DNA of 64,000 nt from Paracoccus sediminis (GTDB taxonomy: Bacteria > Pseudomonadota > Alphaproteobacteria > Rhodobacterales > Rhodobacteraceae). A program made the translations under genes and the position numbers. The stretch covers positions 1-64,000 of the forward strand of contig NZ_FZNM01000016.1 in NCBI RefSeq assembly GCF_900188295.1, read 5' to 3'. Below are positions 16,601 to 26,855 of the stretch, piece by piece. Every line of letters begins with the position of its first letter. Position 1 is the stretch's first letter. Below the pieces are notes generated by a model, which saw nothing but the letters and a program-made list of their open reading frames with translations, had not been told where the DNA came from and made no database searches.

Positions 16601-16918
16601 GGGCAGACCCTCGACCGTCAGGCCGCGCAGAAGCAACTCCGTCACCGCCTGGTTGGCCTCCATCAGCCCGCGGTGGCCGTGGCGGGTCAGGGCGCTGACG
16701 GCTTCAGAAAGGCGGGCGTCGTCCAGCCAAGGTTGGCCATCAGGGCCAGGATTGATGGCGTGCAGACGCTCGCGCAGCGTGGCCTCGGCGATGGTGTCGC
16801 GGAAAGTGCTGCGCCCGGTCAGGCTGGGGTCGTCCTTGGAACCCTCCTGCACCTGCCAGCCCATGGCGCGGCACTGGTTCAGGAAGGGCAGTTCCACATC
16901 GTCATACTCGTGACCCAT
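13652..16918 (-). CDS. hsdR: Type I restriction endonuclease subunit R
   Basis: 1088 residues, the normal HsdR size. The N-terminal nuclease has a PD-(D/E)XK core (IIPDLVLLVNG...LVVEAKS). The translocase has Walker A in WHTQGSGKSLTMVF, a DEAH box in VVVDEAHRTQ and motif III FTGTPI, followed by the second RecA-like domain with a DRSIREAELLQAIARVNR region. The C-terminal helical part binds the methylase complex. HsdR reels DNA past the bound enzyme and cuts at distant sites when target sites are unmethylated. It starts 15 bases after hsdS. No frameshift is seen, so the system looks functional. Confidence 0.93.
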   Translation of the reverse strand: MGHEYDDVELPFLNQCRAMGWQVQEGSKDDPSLTGRSTFRDTIAEATLRERLHAINPGPDGQPWLDDARLSEAVSALTRHGHRGLMEANQAVTELLLRGLTVEGLPGWDGGRGQTIRYIDWDDVGANTFTIANQFRVDCPPGHDVGKGFIIPDLVLLVNGIPVLVVEAKSPAIPEPLAEAVKQLRRYHNARKAALEVEENEGAPALFASVQLLIATSFDQARVGCVGAGLEHYGQWKTVVGPDGTGSEDEVAADLGKKGLSEQERLVAGMLRPAHLLDILRHYLLFMNVGGQTIKTVCRYQQYRAVNRALERLRTGKTRAQDGEYDRRGGIVWHTQGSGKSLTMVFMIRKMRTDSALRKFKVIMVTDRRDLQRQLSETATLSGDVVELATNAVSLKHLARRKGPGLVFATIQKYRTDEDVAEVTKGPAFEVLNEDETILVVVDEAHRTQAGDLHANLMAALPNCARIGFTGTPIIMGEKKRTAQIFGDFIDRYTIKEAEADGATVPVLYEGRTAEGALKDGATLDGLFEDMFRNHTEEELEAIRKKYATKGNILEAPALIADKARYMLRHYVTNLMPNGYKAQVVAYSRTAVIRYHAAFLKARDELLEQANALPDQDKAIDDEALCTKSPLTQALVQAWRYRDTLARIEFAPVMSGSNNDDPTWRQWTDGSAQETRIKRFKKPLFHKDPAKTDPLAFLIVKSMLLTGFDAPIEGVMYLDRSIREAELLQAIARVNRTGFGKSCGIVVDYFGVAHHLKAALAAYAEEDIEGALVGLKDQIPVLRDRHIRVVDIFRRAGLENLSDDEGCLNVLAREKARAEFTVKLKDFLTSLEIILPRPEGLPFVKDAKRLAYIHARARNRYRDVMALGSDVGAKVRKLIDDHVISLGINPKIPPVQLTDAEFDTHVGRTNGNRAKASEMEHAIRSHIRKHLETDPVLFKKMSERLKQILDGLGQQWDQIVKQLQALIDELRSDSQPVESAASDIPEVYLPFLRTVLEACSTGENMDTRQLQVIHQMTRDAVDRVVEEVCTNRSIWSSFKLADQESLRSEVFEIIFDTRLEGFSIAEAERLADQLMQQAKANEDKLRRA

Positions 16919-16933
16919 GAACAGACCCCTCGG

Positions 16934-18232
16934 TTACAGCAAGGGCGTGACGGGAACCCGGCCGGTCAGCAGGTCGTCCATCAGGCCGGATTTCTGAAGG
17001 CGGAGTTTGTCGAGCAAACGCTGCTCGCGATTTAGTTTTGAGAACAATGCCTCATAGCTGTCACCAATCGCATCTTGCTCTTCTTTGTGTGGAAGAAACA
17101 CTTCCAAAGGCCGTAAGTCTTGAAGATTGATGTTCTTCTGCGCGCTTTGTGGCGCTCGCGCGTCAAGTAGACGTTTCGCGCGACGGATCCACAGTTCGAC
17201 GAAGCGAGTATTCAGACCTTCATGAACCACTGCGCCTACTACGCTGTCTGGAAAATACATGGGAAACGCAAGAATTCCCGTATCGGCAATATTGGCAGCG
17301 ATGGTGATTGCAATCGTTCCGGCAGGAAACTCTCGACTGACAGAAACCCCTCGCTCATTCAGAGTTTGAGAGTATCGAGTCACGAAATCACCCTTCGCAG
17401 CCGCTACATCGCCAGTCTGAATGAACGGAAACTCGCCACCATAAAACCTTGGGTCATTCCTCGGTCGATGTGTAAACTGCCCCCGGTCGACTTCTGCGAT
17501 TGCTCCCAGCGTCGTCTCATCCCACTCCTTCGGCAGCCAGCCGAGCGGGGTTTTCTGGTAGAGGTGGGGGGCCTCTGGCTGTGGGGGGCGGAGGTCGCCG
17601 TTCGCGTCAATGCCGCGGGTCAGCAGGTCATGCAGCAACCCCTGCTTCATCGCTCGCAGTTTGGCTACTACCGCCTTGGTTCCCCGGATCGCCGCATCCA
17701 GGGTGTCGAGGACTTCAGCGATTTTGGATTGGTGTTCGAAAAGGGGCGTAGGGAGTTCTGTGCGTCTCAGAGCGGACGCCGAGAGTTCCACCTGGTTGGT
17801 GGACCCTGCATAGCAAAACCGTTCAAGGTGCTTCTGCCCCCAGTTCGAGGTGAGAACCGAGTTAAGCCAAGAGGGTGAGCATTTGCTTTTCTTGGGACGC
17901 AAGAGCGTAATGTGCCCATCGATGATGTATTGGCCAACATCGTCAAAGACCGCAGATCGACCAACTGTGCCAGTGCCTGTTGAGTTTAGGAGGACGTCGC
18001 CGACCTCAGCCGTGAGAACGTTCTGCATTGCTCGTTCTGAATGTGGCTTTGCGAACTGAGGTAAGAAGCCTTCAGCCGCAACACAGCGCTGTCCAATCGC
18101 AAAAATCTCTGAACTTTCAACATATCTTGGAGCAGTGCCGCGTCCAATATGAAGGCATAAATCTTCCAGTCCACTATAGTCCCAAGACTGATAATTAGGA
18201 TGGACTAATCTCTTTGGATTAACCTCAGACAT
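16934..18232 (-). CDS. hsdS: Type I restriction-modification specificity subunit S
   Basis: 432 residues. It has the expected two-repeat layout: a first target-recognition domain ending in [20 protein letters not shown] with a helical spacer ([18 protein letters not shown]), then a second beginning [16 protein letters not shown] and ending [19 protein letters not shown]. The two spacers are the conserved helices that set the gap between the half-sites. Local GC content falls in the recognition domains, as is common because these are exchanged between strains. The start overlaps the hsdM end by 8 bases. Confidence 0.92.
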   Translation of the reverse strand: MSEVNPKRLVHPNYQSWDYSGLEDLCLHIGRGTAPRYVESSEIFAIGQRCVAAEGFLPQFAKPHSERAMQNVLTAEVGDVLLNSTGTGTVGRSAVFDDVGQYIIDGHITLLRPKKSKCSPSWLNSVLTSNWGQKHLERFCYAGSTNQVELSASALRRTELPTPLFEHQSKIAEVLDTLDAAIRGTKAVVAKLRAMKQGLLHDLLTRGIDANGDLRPPQPEAPHLYQKTPLGWLPKEWDETTLGAIAEVDRGQFTHRPRNDPRFYGGEFPFIQTGDVAAAKGDFVTRYSQTLNERGVSVSREFPAGTIAITIAANIADTGILAFPMYFPDSVVGAVVHEGLNTRFVELWIRRAKRLLDARAPQSAQKNINLQDLRPLEVFLPHKEEQDAIGDSYEALFSKLNREQRLLDKLRLQKSGLMDDLLTGRVPVTPLL

Positions 18233-20693
18233 ACCCCAACCCCTTCAGGAACCCGGCCAGCTTCTCCGTCGCCTCGGCCCGCGCTCCTTCGATCTCGGTC
18301 AGGGTCACGCGATACTTGTCCCACCAGTTTTCAAACGCCGCCACGATCTGCCCGCGCTGCGCGGCGATGTAGCGGGTCAGGATCTTTTCCATGTCATCAT
18401 GCAGGATCTTCAGGATCAGCGTCGCCGCATCCGCCTCGGTCAGCCCGTCGACGGCCCCGTTGATCGCATCGGTGAACTGCGCGTGCCTGGCCTTCAGCGT
18501 CTTCTTGACCTCGGCAAATTCCTTTTTCCACCGCTTCACCTGCGCCTCGTCCACCGGTTCGGCGTCGTCATCCTCTTCCTCACCCTCCTCGGGCGTGGCG
18601 GTCGCGGCCTTGATCTGGGCGTCGAGTTCCGCCTTGCGCGCCTCCAGTTCCGCAATCTCGCGCACGAAACCGCCCATCAGAAAGCTGACCAGCTTGTGAT
18701 CCAGTGAGCTTTCTTTGCTGCCCTTGTCCTCCAGCGCTGTGACGATAGAGGTCCGCCAGGCATCAACTACCCCCCGCGTGTTGCGCGCCATGAGGGTCAG
18801 GAAGTCGAACCGCGAGGCCTGCCAGAACTGCGCAATGATGCCCCGCACGGTGAAGGGTTCCAGCATGGCCAGCTGCTCCAGCGTTTCCGAGAAGCTGGAC
18901 AGAAGCTCATCCCGCAACTTGACGAGCGCGGCGGCCTGATCGGCCCCGGCAAGGGCGACGATGTTGTCGCGATGCGCCCCCCACCAGGCGTTGAAGGCGT
19001 CCCTGATTTCGGCTTCACGCTCTTGCAGCCCCGCGTTGGCTTCGATAGCCGATTTCAGGTCGGATTTCGCGGTCAGGTGCGGAGCGAAGTCCAGATACCG
19101 GTCATCGCGGACATCCAGAAGGTCCATCGGGGTCAGACCATGGGCGCGGAACAGATCCGCCTTTGCCTCGACCTCGGCCCTCGGGATGCCGCCCACCAGA
19201 TGGGCGCGCACGTCATGCGGTTCCGGCGGGGGCGCGTTGTCTGCATAGCGGCGGATGTTGAGGTTGAAGTCGTTCTCGCGCAGGGTATCGATATCGATGA
19301 TGGCCGAAAAGCCGGGGATTTCGCGGTATTCTTCAAAGGTGGTGACGATCTTTTCGATGTGCTCGGGCATCAGATGGTTCTGCGCCCGGCCTTCAAAGTA
19401 TTCGCGGTCGGCGTTGATGAAGAGGATCTTGCCCTGCCGATCCTTCGGCTTGCCGGAGACAAGCTTGGCACCGTCGTGGACGCGTTGGCGAAGGACGATG
19501 ACGCAGGCCGGGATACCAGTGCCGTAGAAAAGCTGCGGCCCAAGGCCAATGACTGCCTCGATCTGATCCTGTTCGATGATCTTCTGGCGGATCTTGCCCT
19601 CATCCCCGCCGCGGAACAGAACGCCATGGGGCATGACGGTCGCGATCATGCCGCCGTCGCGCGTGACGTGCAGCATGTGCTGAAGAAACATGAGGTCGGC
19701 CTTCTTGGCACCGCGCGGGACCTCGTGAAAGAAGCGCTCGGAAAATTCCGGCCGCCATAAGTATTCACCGGACCTGTCCTTGTCCTTCGATCCCCATGGA
19801 AGAGAGAATGGTGGATTGGTCAGGATGCGGTCGAACCGGCGCAGCTCGCCGTTCTCGACGACATGTTGGGGCTGACCAAGGGTGTCCTCGTTACGCAGGT
19901 CAGCGCTGCTGATGCCGTGCAACAGCATGTTCATCTTGGCGATGGACCAGACGGTGCCGGCGTTTTCCTGGCCGAAGAGGTTCGCCTTGCGTCCATCCTG
20001 CCCGTGTTCGTCAATGTATTCCTTGGCGGCGATCAACATGCCGCCCGAGCCGCAGCAGGGATCATAGATGTCGTGATCCAGTGTCGGCTTCAACAGGCGG
20101 ACCATCATCCGGACGACAGACCGCGGGGTATAGAACTCACCCCCCTTCTTGCCGGCGGAGTCTGCAAATTCTGCGATAAGGTATTCATAGGCTGCGCCGA
20201 GGAGGTCGGGAAACTCGAAGTCCTCGGTCCGCAGGCGGATTTCCCCGAAGTGGTTGATGAGTTGGCGCAGCTTCTGATCGCTGATCTTGCTTTGTCCAAC
20301 CTTCCGGGTGAAGTCGATGTGGTCGAGCACGCCTTCCAGCGCGATGTTTTCGGATTCAATACCCCCTAGGGCCTTATTGAGTTTGTCGCCAATGTTCTCA
20401 TGGGCTTCGTCGACAAGGTAAGAAAAGCGAGACTGCGGTGGCACCCAAAAGGTCCCACTCCGGCCATACCAGACCTTGTTCTCAGCATCTGCTGCCGCCT
20501 GCTCCGGTGAAATGCCATTTGCAATGCGCTTTTCAATGATCTCCAGCCGGGCCTGCTCGAATACATCGGAGCAGCGCTTCAGGAACAACATCCCAAAAAT
20601 GTATTCCTTGAACTCCGATGCGTCCATCTTCCCTCGAAGGATGTCCGCGGCGGCAAACAGGTGCCGCTCAAGCTGTGCAAGCGTCAATGGCAT
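18225..20693 (-). CDS. hsdM: Type I restriction-modification DNA methyltransferase subunit M
   Basis: 822 residues from the ATG at 20693 ([19 protein letters not shown]), preferred to an upstream in-frame start because homology-like sequence begins here. Contains the SAM-binding motif [11 protein letters not shown] and catalytic NPPF ([10 protein letters not shown]), marking an N6-adenine methylase. It is longer than the roughly 530 residues of EcoKI HsdM, with a helical Ala/Glu-rich C-terminal extension containing an acidic [13 protein letters not shown] stretch, a known variant of the family. First gene of hsdM-hsdS-hsdR-ygjP. The 285 bases upstream (20694-20978) contain no convincing gene, only a possible broken plus frame. 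Confidence 0.92.
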   Translation of the reverse strand: MPLTLAQLERHLFAAADILRGKMDASEFKEYIFGMLFLKRCSDVFEQARLEIIEKRIANGISPEQAAADAENKVWYGRSGTFWVPPQSRFSYLVDEAHENIGDKLNKALGGIESENIALEGVLDHIDFTRKVGQSKISDQKLRQLINHFGEIRLRTEDFEFPDLLGAAYEYLIAEFADSAGKKGGEFYTPRSVVRMMVRLLKPTLDHDIYDPCCGSGGMLIAAKEYIDEHGQDGRKANLFGQENAGTVWSIAKMNMLLHGISSADLRNEDTLGQPQHVVENGELRRFDRILTNPPFSLPWGSKDKDRSGEYLWRPEFSERFFHEVPRGAKKADLMFLQHMLHVTRDGGMIATVMPHGVLFRGGDEGKIRQKIIEQDQIEAVIGLGPQLFYGTGIPACVIVLRQRVHDGAKLVSGKPKDRQGKILFINADREYFEGRAQNHLMPEHIEKIVTTFEEYREIPGFSAIIDIDTLRENDFNLNIRRYADNAPPPEPHDVRAHLVGGIPRAEVEAKADLFRAHGLTPMDLLDVRDDRYLDFAPHLTAKSDLKSAIEANAGLQEREAEIRDAFNAWWGAHRDNIVALAGADQAAALVKLRDELLSSFSETLEQLAMLEPFTVRGIIAQFWQASRFDFLTLMARNTRGVVDAWRTSIVTALEDKGSKESSLDHKLVSFLMGGFVREIAELEARKAELDAQIKAATATPEEGEEEDDDAEPVDEAQVKRWKKEFAEVKKTLKARHAQFTDAINGAVDGLTEADAATLILKILHDDMEKILTRYIAAQRGQIVAAFENWWDKYRVTLTEIEGARAEATEKLAGFLKGLGYV

Positions 20694-20978
20694 TAGAATT
20701 TTCTCATCATTTTGAACTCTAATTGCTGCATCTGAATGATGAGAGCAACGAGGGAATGGCGCCGCCTTGAGCTGCAGAGCCAGATGGTCGCCGACGGTGC
20801 CGAGTTTCTGCCGGCCAAGCCTGCCTTCCTCGCCGGCTAACAGTTCGATCTCGTCAAGCACTTCCGCAGCTGGGTAGAGCGCAAGCCCCAAAAGACTCTC
20901 GTTATGAACGCGGGACGACTGGGAGGCGAGGTCACACCCATCCGTTAATTATCGATTAAGATGGCGGTGACGCTGATC

Positions 20979-23900
20979 TTATGCGGCCAGCCTGACCGTG
21001 CTGCGCCCGCCACCCCGGTTGCTCACCAGGACCTGGACCGGGATCCGCTCCTTCATCGCCTGGACATGGCTGATCACGCCGATGGTTCGGCCTTGGCTTT
21101 GCAGCCGTTCCAGCGCATCGATGGCCAGATCGAGGCTGGCGCCATCGAGGGAGCCGAAGCCCTCGTCGATGAAGAGCGTGGCAGGCACGCCGCCCTGCCC
21201 GCCCATGCGGGAGAGCGCCAGGGCCAGGGACAACGAAGCCAGGAAGCGCTCGCCGCCTGACAGGCTGCGGGTCGAGCGCACCTCGCCCGCCATGTCGGCA
21301 TCAATCACGTGCAGGGCGAGGTTGTCGGCCTTGACCAGGCTGTAGCGGGGCTTCAGATCGGCAAGGTGCTGGTTGGCGCGCTCCACGAGCATATGGAGGG
21401 TGACCTCCTGCGCGATCTGGGCGAACTTGTTGCCGCTGCGGGCTCCGATCGCCGCGTTGATGGCGGACCAGGTCTCGCTGGTTGCGCGCGCCTTGGCGAT
21501 CTCGGCGTCAAGCTCCTTGAGCCCCTCCCGAACCTTGTCATCGGCCTCCAGGATGGTGGCGATGGCGCCCAGGCGATTGTCGCGAGTGCGGCGAGCATCG
21601 AGAAGGGGCTGGCGCACATTGCGAAGCGTCAGGACGTCGCGTTCGGGAACGCCTTCCTCGATCAGGACATCAAGGTCCTTCTTCCGCTCGCGCAGGGCAG
21701 TGGCGGCTTCCAGGCCCTGGTCCACAACCTTCTTGACCCGCTCCCGGATACGGCTGATGACCTCAGGGGCGCAGGAGAAGACAGCATCGAGCTTCGTGCG
21801 CTCGATACCTGCGCCCTCGAGGGCCTTGCCTAGCGCCTCCTCCGCCTCCCGCTGCCGCCTCTCGCAGGCTTCCACGTGGCGCCGCGCGGTTTCATGGCCG
21901 GTGGTCGCGCCCGCCAAGGTGCTTTCGGCCTTTGACAGGGCGGTGGTGGCCGCCTCCAGGATCGCCTGGGCTGCCTTGCGTTGTTCATTGACGCGCGTCC
22001 GATGGGTGCCGGTGGCCTCCCCCTCCAGGAGCCCCCTGCGCTCGACCGTGAGCTTCGAGAGCCGGTCCTCGCGATCCTTGGACTCGCGAGTGACCTTAGC
22101 TTCCGCCTCTGCGGCCTGTTCCATGCGGGTGGTCGCGGAGGCGATGCGGGGCCCTAGCTCGACCAGGCGCTCACGGGCCTTGGCCAGGCTCTCCGCATTG
22201 CGGCGCCATTCGGTGACAGACCGGGCAAGCCGGGACTGGATTTCGGCAGGCTGGGTTTCGAGATCGTCTCGGGACGCATCCAGGACGGCCAGGTAAGGCG
22301 CGAGCCTGCCATCGACCCGCTCGATATCCTCCTCCGCCGCACCGATTTCCTGGCCGGCGAGCGCAAATGCCTGCACGGCCTCGGCCAGCGCCGCCTTCAT
22401 CGTCCCGACTTCCGCCGCACGGGCGCCGCAGCGCTGGGCGATGGTGTCGCGGTTCCTGCGCTCCGCGGTCAAGGCCCCGCGCAGCTCAGTGCAGCGTCTG
22501 ATCCTTTCCTTCACCGCTTCGACCTTGCCGGCCAGGTCTTCCCCTGCACCCGCGATGGCCTCGATCGTCCAGGCGTCGGAACCTGGGGCATCGACCAGGC
22601 CGTTGGCGGCGAGGTCTGCCGCATATGCCGAAAGACGGCCGCGTGCCGTTGTTGCCCGCCCCGCGGCCTGCTCGGCCCCGCGCCGGGCCGCCGAGGCCCG
22701 CTCAGCCGCCGAGGCAATCCGGCGCCCGGTATCGGAGATCCGTCCCTGGGCGTCGCGCAGCCTGGCCTCTTCCGCTACCATGTCCTCGCGCAACTCGCGC
22801 GCGGCCCGGGCGAACCCCTCGTCATGCATCAGCGGGTGGTCGGCGGAGCCGCAGACCGGACAGGGTTCTCCCTCCTCCAGCCTTGCTCGCATGTCCGATG
22901 CGGCCTGCGTGGCCGCGGCCTCTGCCCGGTCGAGGGGTCGGCGCAGCGCCTCCATGGCACCCTCGGTCCGCTTTCGATCGCTTTCGGCCGCATCATGCAG
23001 AGCCTGCGCTGCCTCGGCATCCTTCTGGGCGTCAGCAAGCCTCCCGGCTTCCTCCACCCCGTCGTCGTCGGCCTGGGCGGCTGCCTGTGCCTCATCCCGC
23101 ATCCGCTCGACGAGCCGCGCAGCGCCCTCGAGCCTGTCCTTCTCGGCCTCGGGCTGACCCGCTTCGAGATCATCGAGCCCCTGGGCCTTAGCCGCGATCA
23201 CCCCATCCAGTTCCTCCAGGCAGGCCTTGTCCTCGCGATCAGTCTCCTCCCGCTCCGCAATGGCCGCTTCCTGCTTCCTCTTGTCATTCAGGGCAGTGGC
23301 CCGGTCGCCCTTCGCCTTCTTCAGGACCTCCATCAGCCTCGCGCGCTCGGCAAAGCACTCCTCGATGCCTGTCCATTCCACGGCAAGCTTCTCCATGCGC
23401 GGATCGCGGGCCACCTCCGCCTCGGCGCGGTCCTTTTCCCGCGTGGCGTCATCCTGTTCCTTCTGGAGGTCCTTCAGCGCGACCTCAGCCTTGTGCTTCT
23501 CTCCTGCGGCCTGGGAGACAGCAGCGCGGGCTTCCGAGGCCTCGCGGGTGGCATCGCCGATCTGGCTGTCGAGCGTGGCGGCACGGTCCAAGATGGGGCC
23601 ATATTCCTTGAAGACCCGCTCTAACCTGTCATGGCCGTCCAGCGCCTTGACGTGATAGTCCTTGGCCTTGCGCCGGGACTCCGTCGCGTTCTGCAGCGTC
23701 TCGGCCGCTTTCGTGGCAGCGTCCTGCGCCTCGGTCAGGGTGCGGGCTGCCGTGGCGGCCTCGCCCTGCTCTGCCCGCAGGGGAAGAGCCCGATCAATGA
23801 TGTCGATGCGCCTGAAGTCTTCGGCTGCGTTGGCCTTGGCCTGCTCGGCATCCGCGACGGCCTGCTCGGCCTGCCGCAGCCGGTTCCGAGCCGCCTCGAT

Positions 23901-24701
23901 CGCTTCGTGCCGGCGCAGGTCCGCCTCGATCCCCTCGATCGCCTTTGCTTCCTCCTCACCCGTCAGCGTCAGTTCCTGCCGCTCGGTTGCCAGCGCGTCG
24001 CGATCCTCGTCGCTCATCACCTGGCGTTCACCGCGCCGGGCCATGAGCCCCTCCAGCGCGGCCTGGGCTTCGGCATGCCGCTCGAAAACCCTGCGCGAGA
24101 TGTTGCGGTAGATTTCCGTGCCCGTGACCTTCTCCAGCGTCGAGGCGCGATCGGCGGCGTTCGCCACCAGAAAGGCATCGAAATCCCCCTGGGCCAGCAG
24201 CACGGTGCGGCGGAACTCCTCATAGGTGCGGCCGGAAAGGCGGACCACCTCGTTGTTCACCTCCGTTTGCTGGGTCGCGAGGACCTGGTTGTCGGAAAGG
24301 CGGACAAGCTGCCGCGACACCTGCTGAAGCCTGCCGTCGGATTGTCCCCGGGCGCGGCGCGCGGTCCAGCCGGCGCGATAGGTCTGCCCGTCGAGACCGA
24401 TGAAATCGACCTCGGCCCGCCCCAGGGCGCAGCCACGGCGGAGGATGCCGCGGGCGTCGGAAGCCTTGATGGTCTCGCCCGAGGCGTCCGGCACATCGTC
24501 GTCGACGCCTCCGGCACCGAGGCGCGGGCAGTTGCCGAAAAGACCGAGGCACATCGCGTCGAGGATGGTCGACTTGCCCGCGCCCGTCTCACCGGTGATG
24601 GCGAAAAGGCCTGCCGAGCGCAGCGGGTCGGAGGCGAGGTCGATCTCGAAGGGCTCGGCGAGGCTGGCGAGGTTCTCGCCGCGGATGGCCAGGATCTGCA
24701 T
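20979..24701 (-). CDS. sbcC: SbcC-like exonuclease ATPase subunit
   Basis: 1240 residues. The N-terminus has Walker A GETGAGKS in FAITGETGAGKSTILDAM and a Q-loop region LLAQGDFDAFL; two long coiled coils flank a zinc-hook CPVCG (GEPCPVCGSADHPL); the C-terminus has the ABC signature LSGGERFLASLSLALAL and Walker B LFIDEGFGSLD. With SbcD it forms the bacterial Mre11-Rad50 complex, which opens DNA hairpins and blocked ends. It starts 2 bases after the sbcD stop. SbcCD is usually chromosomal; a plasmid copy next to restriction and toxin genes could serve repair or defence. Confidence 0.93.
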   Translation of the reverse strand: MQILAIRGENLASLAEPFEIDLASDPLRSAGLFAITGETGAGKSTILDAMCLGLFGNCPRLGAGGVDDDVPDASGETIKASDARGILRRGCALGRAEVDFIGLDGQTYRAGWTARRARGQSDGRLQQVSRQLVRLSDNQVLATQQTEVNNEVVRLSGRTYEEFRRTVLLAQGDFDAFLVANAADRASTLEKVTGTEIYRNISRRVFERHAEAQAALEGLMARRGERQVMSDEDRDALATERQELTLTGEEEAKAIEGIEADLRRHEAIEAARNRLRQAEQAVADAEQAKANAAEDFRRIDIIDRALPLRAEQGEAATAARTLTEAQDAATKAAETLQNATESRRKAKDYHVKALDGHDRLERVFKEYGPILDRAATLDSQIGDATREASEARAAVSQAAGEKHKAEVALKDLQKEQDDATREKDRAEAEVARDPRMEKLAVEWTGIEECFAERARLMEVLKKAKGDRATALNDKRKQEAAIAEREETDREDKACLEELDGVIAAKAQGLDDLEAGQPEAEKDRLEGAARLVERMRDEAQAAAQADDDGVEEAGRLADAQKDAEAAQALHDAAESDRKRTEGAMEALRRPLDRAEAAATQAASDMRARLEEGEPCPVCGSADHPLMHDEGFARAARELREDMVAEEARLRDAQGRISDTGRRIASAAERASAARRGAEQAAGRATTARGRLSAYAADLAANGLVDAPGSDAWTIEAIAGAGEDLAGKVEAVKERIRRCTELRGALTAERRNRDTIAQRCGARAAEVGTMKAALAEAVQAFALAGQEIGAAEEDIERVDGRLAPYLAVLDASRDDLETQPAEIQSRLARSVTEWRRNAESLAKARERLVELGPRIASATTRMEQAAEAEAKVTRESKDREDRLSKLTVERRGLLEGEATGTHRTRVNEQRKAAQAILEAATTALSKAESTLAGATTGHETARRHVEACERRQREAEEALGKALEGAGIERTKLDAVFSCAPEVISRIRERVKKVVDQGLEAATALRERKKDLDVLIEEGVPERDVLTLRNVRQPLLDARRTRDNRLGAIATILEADDKVREGLKELDAEIAKARATSETWSAINAAIGARSGNKFAQIAQEVTLHMLVERANQHLADLKPRYSLVKADNLALHVIDADMAGEVRSTRSLSGGERFLASLSLALALSRMGGQGGVPATLFIDEGFGSLDGASLDLAIDALERLQSQGRTIGVISHVQAMKERIPVQVLVSNRGGGRSTVRLAA

Positions 24702-24703
24702 GC

Positions 24704-25945
24704 TCAGTCGCTCCCGTTCATCGCTTCGCGGAAGGCCAGCACATGGCGGTCCTCCGCGTCAGACATGTTGGTCTTGCGGAAGGCCGCAAGGAACAGCTCC
24801 TCGGGATTGATCTCGGCAAGTGTCCGGGGCATGCCCGCATCCTCTTGCGCCTGGGCCGCCATATCGGCCCGGATCACCCGGATGCCGCCCACCCGCACCG
24901 GAAGGCCGGCGAGGCAGGCCTCGGCTTCGGAAAGGACCACGCCGGCGGGTCCCGTCGCCTCCAGCGTGACATGGATGAACGGCTGCAGGTCACGCGGCAG
25001 ATCCGGATCGAGGTCAAGCCCGGCCACGGCATCCGCCAGAAGCGATGGATCAAGGACGCCGCGCTGCGGGATCCGGTGGAAGGCCGCGGGTCTTTCGATC
25101 TCGACATGGCGGTGCCGGATGTCGGCGCCATCCACCTCCAGGATCGTCACCCCGTGACGGTGGCCGATCTCTGAAACGGACAAGGGGAAGCAGGAACCGG
25201 AATAGCGGACCCGACCGTTGTCGAGGTTCTGCGGCCCGTGGAGATGGCCGAGCGCCACATAGGAAAAGCACTTCGGAAAGACCGAGACGGGCACGGCGTG
25301 CTCGCCGCCGATCGGGATGCGGCGCTCGGCGCCTTCGCTTTCCTGGGCGCCCGCGCAATGGAGATGGCCCATGGCGATCAGGGGGAGATCGCCCGCCTCT
25401 GCGCGCGCGGCTTCCGCGAAGCGTTCGTGGAACTCAGCGGCGGCGCGGATGATAGGCGAGCCCTCCCCGTCCTTGTCGGCCACGGCCAGTCCTGGCAGGT
25501 CGGCCGGCCGCAGGAAGGGGATCGCCACGGCCCAGGCCTTGACGGTTCCGCAGCTGGCGCGGAGCGGGATCATGTGGCGGCGCATGTCGATCGCATCGGC
25601 CTTGCGCTTGATGGTGCCCAGCACATGCGCATCGATTCCAGCCAGGAGCGCACCTGGCGCCTCGAGCCGGTGGGCCGGGTCGTGATTGCCCGCCGTCATC
25701 ACGGTGGTCAGGGTTGGACGCCGTCTGCGGAACTCCACCATGGAGTCGTAAAGGAGCTTCTGGCACTCGCCTGAGGGGTTCAGCCCGTCGAAGACATCCC
25801 CCGCGATCATCAGGACATCGACCTCTTCGGCCTCGATTACATCGGCCAGCCGATCGAACCAGATCCGGTGCTCCGCATCGCGCGACCAGCCGTTCAGGCT
25901 AAGCCCGAGATGGATATCGGCAGTGTGCAGGATACGCATCCGCAA
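24704..25945 (-). CDS. sbcD: SbcD-like exonuclease subunit
   Basis: 413 residues. All metallophosphoesterase motifs are present: HTADIHLG at the N-terminus, IAGDVFDG, TAGNHDPAH, AMGHLHCAG and ALGHLHGPQN, which bind the two manganese ions of the Mre11-type nuclease. The C-terminal part is the capping and SbcC-binding region. First gene of the sbcD-sbcC pair with essentially no spacing. Confidence 0.93.
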   Translation of the reverse strand: MRMRILHTADIHLGLSLNGWSRDAEHRIWFDRLADVIEAEEVDVLMIAGDVFDGLNPSGECQKLLYDSMVEFRRRRPTLTTVMTAGNHDPAHRLEAPGALLAGIDAHVLGTIKRKADAIDMRRHMIPLRASCGTVKAWAVAIPFLRPADLPGLAVADKDGEGSPIIRAAAEFHERFAEAARAEAGDLPLIAMGHLHCAGAQESEGAERRIPIGGEHAVPVSVFPKCFSYVALGHLHGPQNLDNGRVRYSGSCFPLSVSEIGHRHGVTILEVDGADIRHRHVEIERPAAFHRIPQRGVLDPSLLADAVAGLDLDPDLPRDLQPFIHVTLEATGPAGVVLSEAEACLAGLPVRVGGIRVIRADMAAQAQEDAGMPRTLAEINPEELFLAAFRKTNMSDAEDRHVLAFREAMNGSD

Positions 25946-26113
25946 GTAACCATCGTTGATCTACATGCAGAAACTATATGTTGCGTTCTAGAAGTTGAAA
26001 ATGGCTAAATACGCTACTCCTTACTAGGACCTATGGACATTCATCGTGAGGTGATGATGGATGCGGCGAGATGCCGATTGGCGGCGTAGCTGCAAGCAGT
26101 CGTTTTGACGCGC

Positions 26114-26500
26114 TTAAAAAGGTGTGATTTCCGTGCTCAGCCACGCAGCAAAGGCAGCTTCGGTCACATCGCCCGAGGCAAGATCCTCCATCATGCGGAC
26201 GCCTTGGATTGGGTCAGGGCGGAAGCCCAAGCCATTGAGGCGCAGGAATGTCAGGGCGGTGACAAAGGCGGTCCGCTTGTTCCCATCGACAAAGGCGTGC
26301 GCCTTGGCGATGCCGTAGGCATAGGCTGCGGCAAGCTCGGGCAGCGTAGGCGTGCCATAGGCCGCCTGGTTCAGCGGGCGGGCGCAGCCCGCCTCGATCA
26401 GGCTGCGGTCGCGTATCCCGGGAGCGCCGCCGTGGCGGGCGATCTGGCGATCATGAATGGCGATGACGGCGGCAAGCGGAACCCAGATCGGGTCTGTCAT
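26114..26500 (-). CDS. doc: Doc-type toxin (Fic/Doc family)
   Basis: 128 residues, the normal Doc size. The Fic-fold motif HAFVDGNKRTAF carries the catalytic His and the anion-binding GNKR. Doc proteins phosphorylate elongation factor Tu and halt translation unless neutralised. The ATG at 26500 overlaps the stop of the upstream antitoxin gene (ATGA), typical of coupled toxin-antitoxin pairs. It probably works as a plasmid addiction module. Confidence 0.9.
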   Translation of the reverse strand: MTDPIWVPLAAVIAIHDRQIARHGGAPGIRDRSLIEAGCARPLNQAAYGTPTLPELAAAYAYGIAKAHAFVDGNKRTAFVTALTFLRLNGLGFRPDPIQGVRMMEDLASGDVTEAAFAAWLSTEITPF

Positions 26501-26721
26501 GCCAAGGCTGCGAGCAGGTCGCGGTTCTCGTCCATAACGATCTCGGCAGCCTCGAGTGCGGCCATCACCTCGGGGTCGTGCGCAGTGATGCGGAGCGAGC
26601 CATCATCTCCGCGCAGCACGAACAGGCTGTCGCCCTCCTTCACGTCCAGCAGGGCAAGCATCTCGGTCGTCAGCGTCATCACGGCGGAGTTGCCAACCTT
26701 ACGGACCTTGCTGTGCATCAT
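26497..26721 (-). CDS. AbrB/MazE-type antitoxin of the Doc module
   Basis: 74 residues. The N-terminus KVRKVGNSAVMTLTTEML is the swapped-hairpin AbrB DNA-binding fold; the C-terminal helical tail (VMAALEAAEIVMDENRDLLA) should insert into and block Doc. Usually Doc is paired with a Phd antitoxin; AbrB-type partners also occur. Antitoxin first, toxin second, with overlap. The AT-rich stretch 26735-26765 just upstream is the likely autoregulated promoter. Confidence 0.87.
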   Translation of the reverse strand: MMHSKVRKVGNSAVMTLTTEMLALLDVKEGDSLFVLRGDDGSLRITAHDPEVMAALEAAEIVMDENRDLLAALA

Positions 26722-26855
26722 GGATCTGCCCCCCTTAATACATTCGTATATACGTTCTCTTTAAGGCTTTGTCAAGGTTCGAACCCACTCACCTCAGGGA
26801 GCACGAAGTTCCTGAAGTTCAGAAGAGGCCGCTTCAAGTGCGAATACCGCGTTAC

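Noticed and set aside
15911..17035. 374-codon plus-strand frame opposite hsdR
   Set aside because: Shadow of hsdR, which has all expected motifs.
23631..25157. 508-codon plus-strand frame opposite sbcC and sbcD
   Set aside because: Crosses two real minus-strand genes and has no recognisable domain.
26775..26800. GGTTCGAACCC resembling a tRNA T-loop
   Set aside because: The bases around it do not form a T-arm stem and no acceptor, D or anticodon arms are present.
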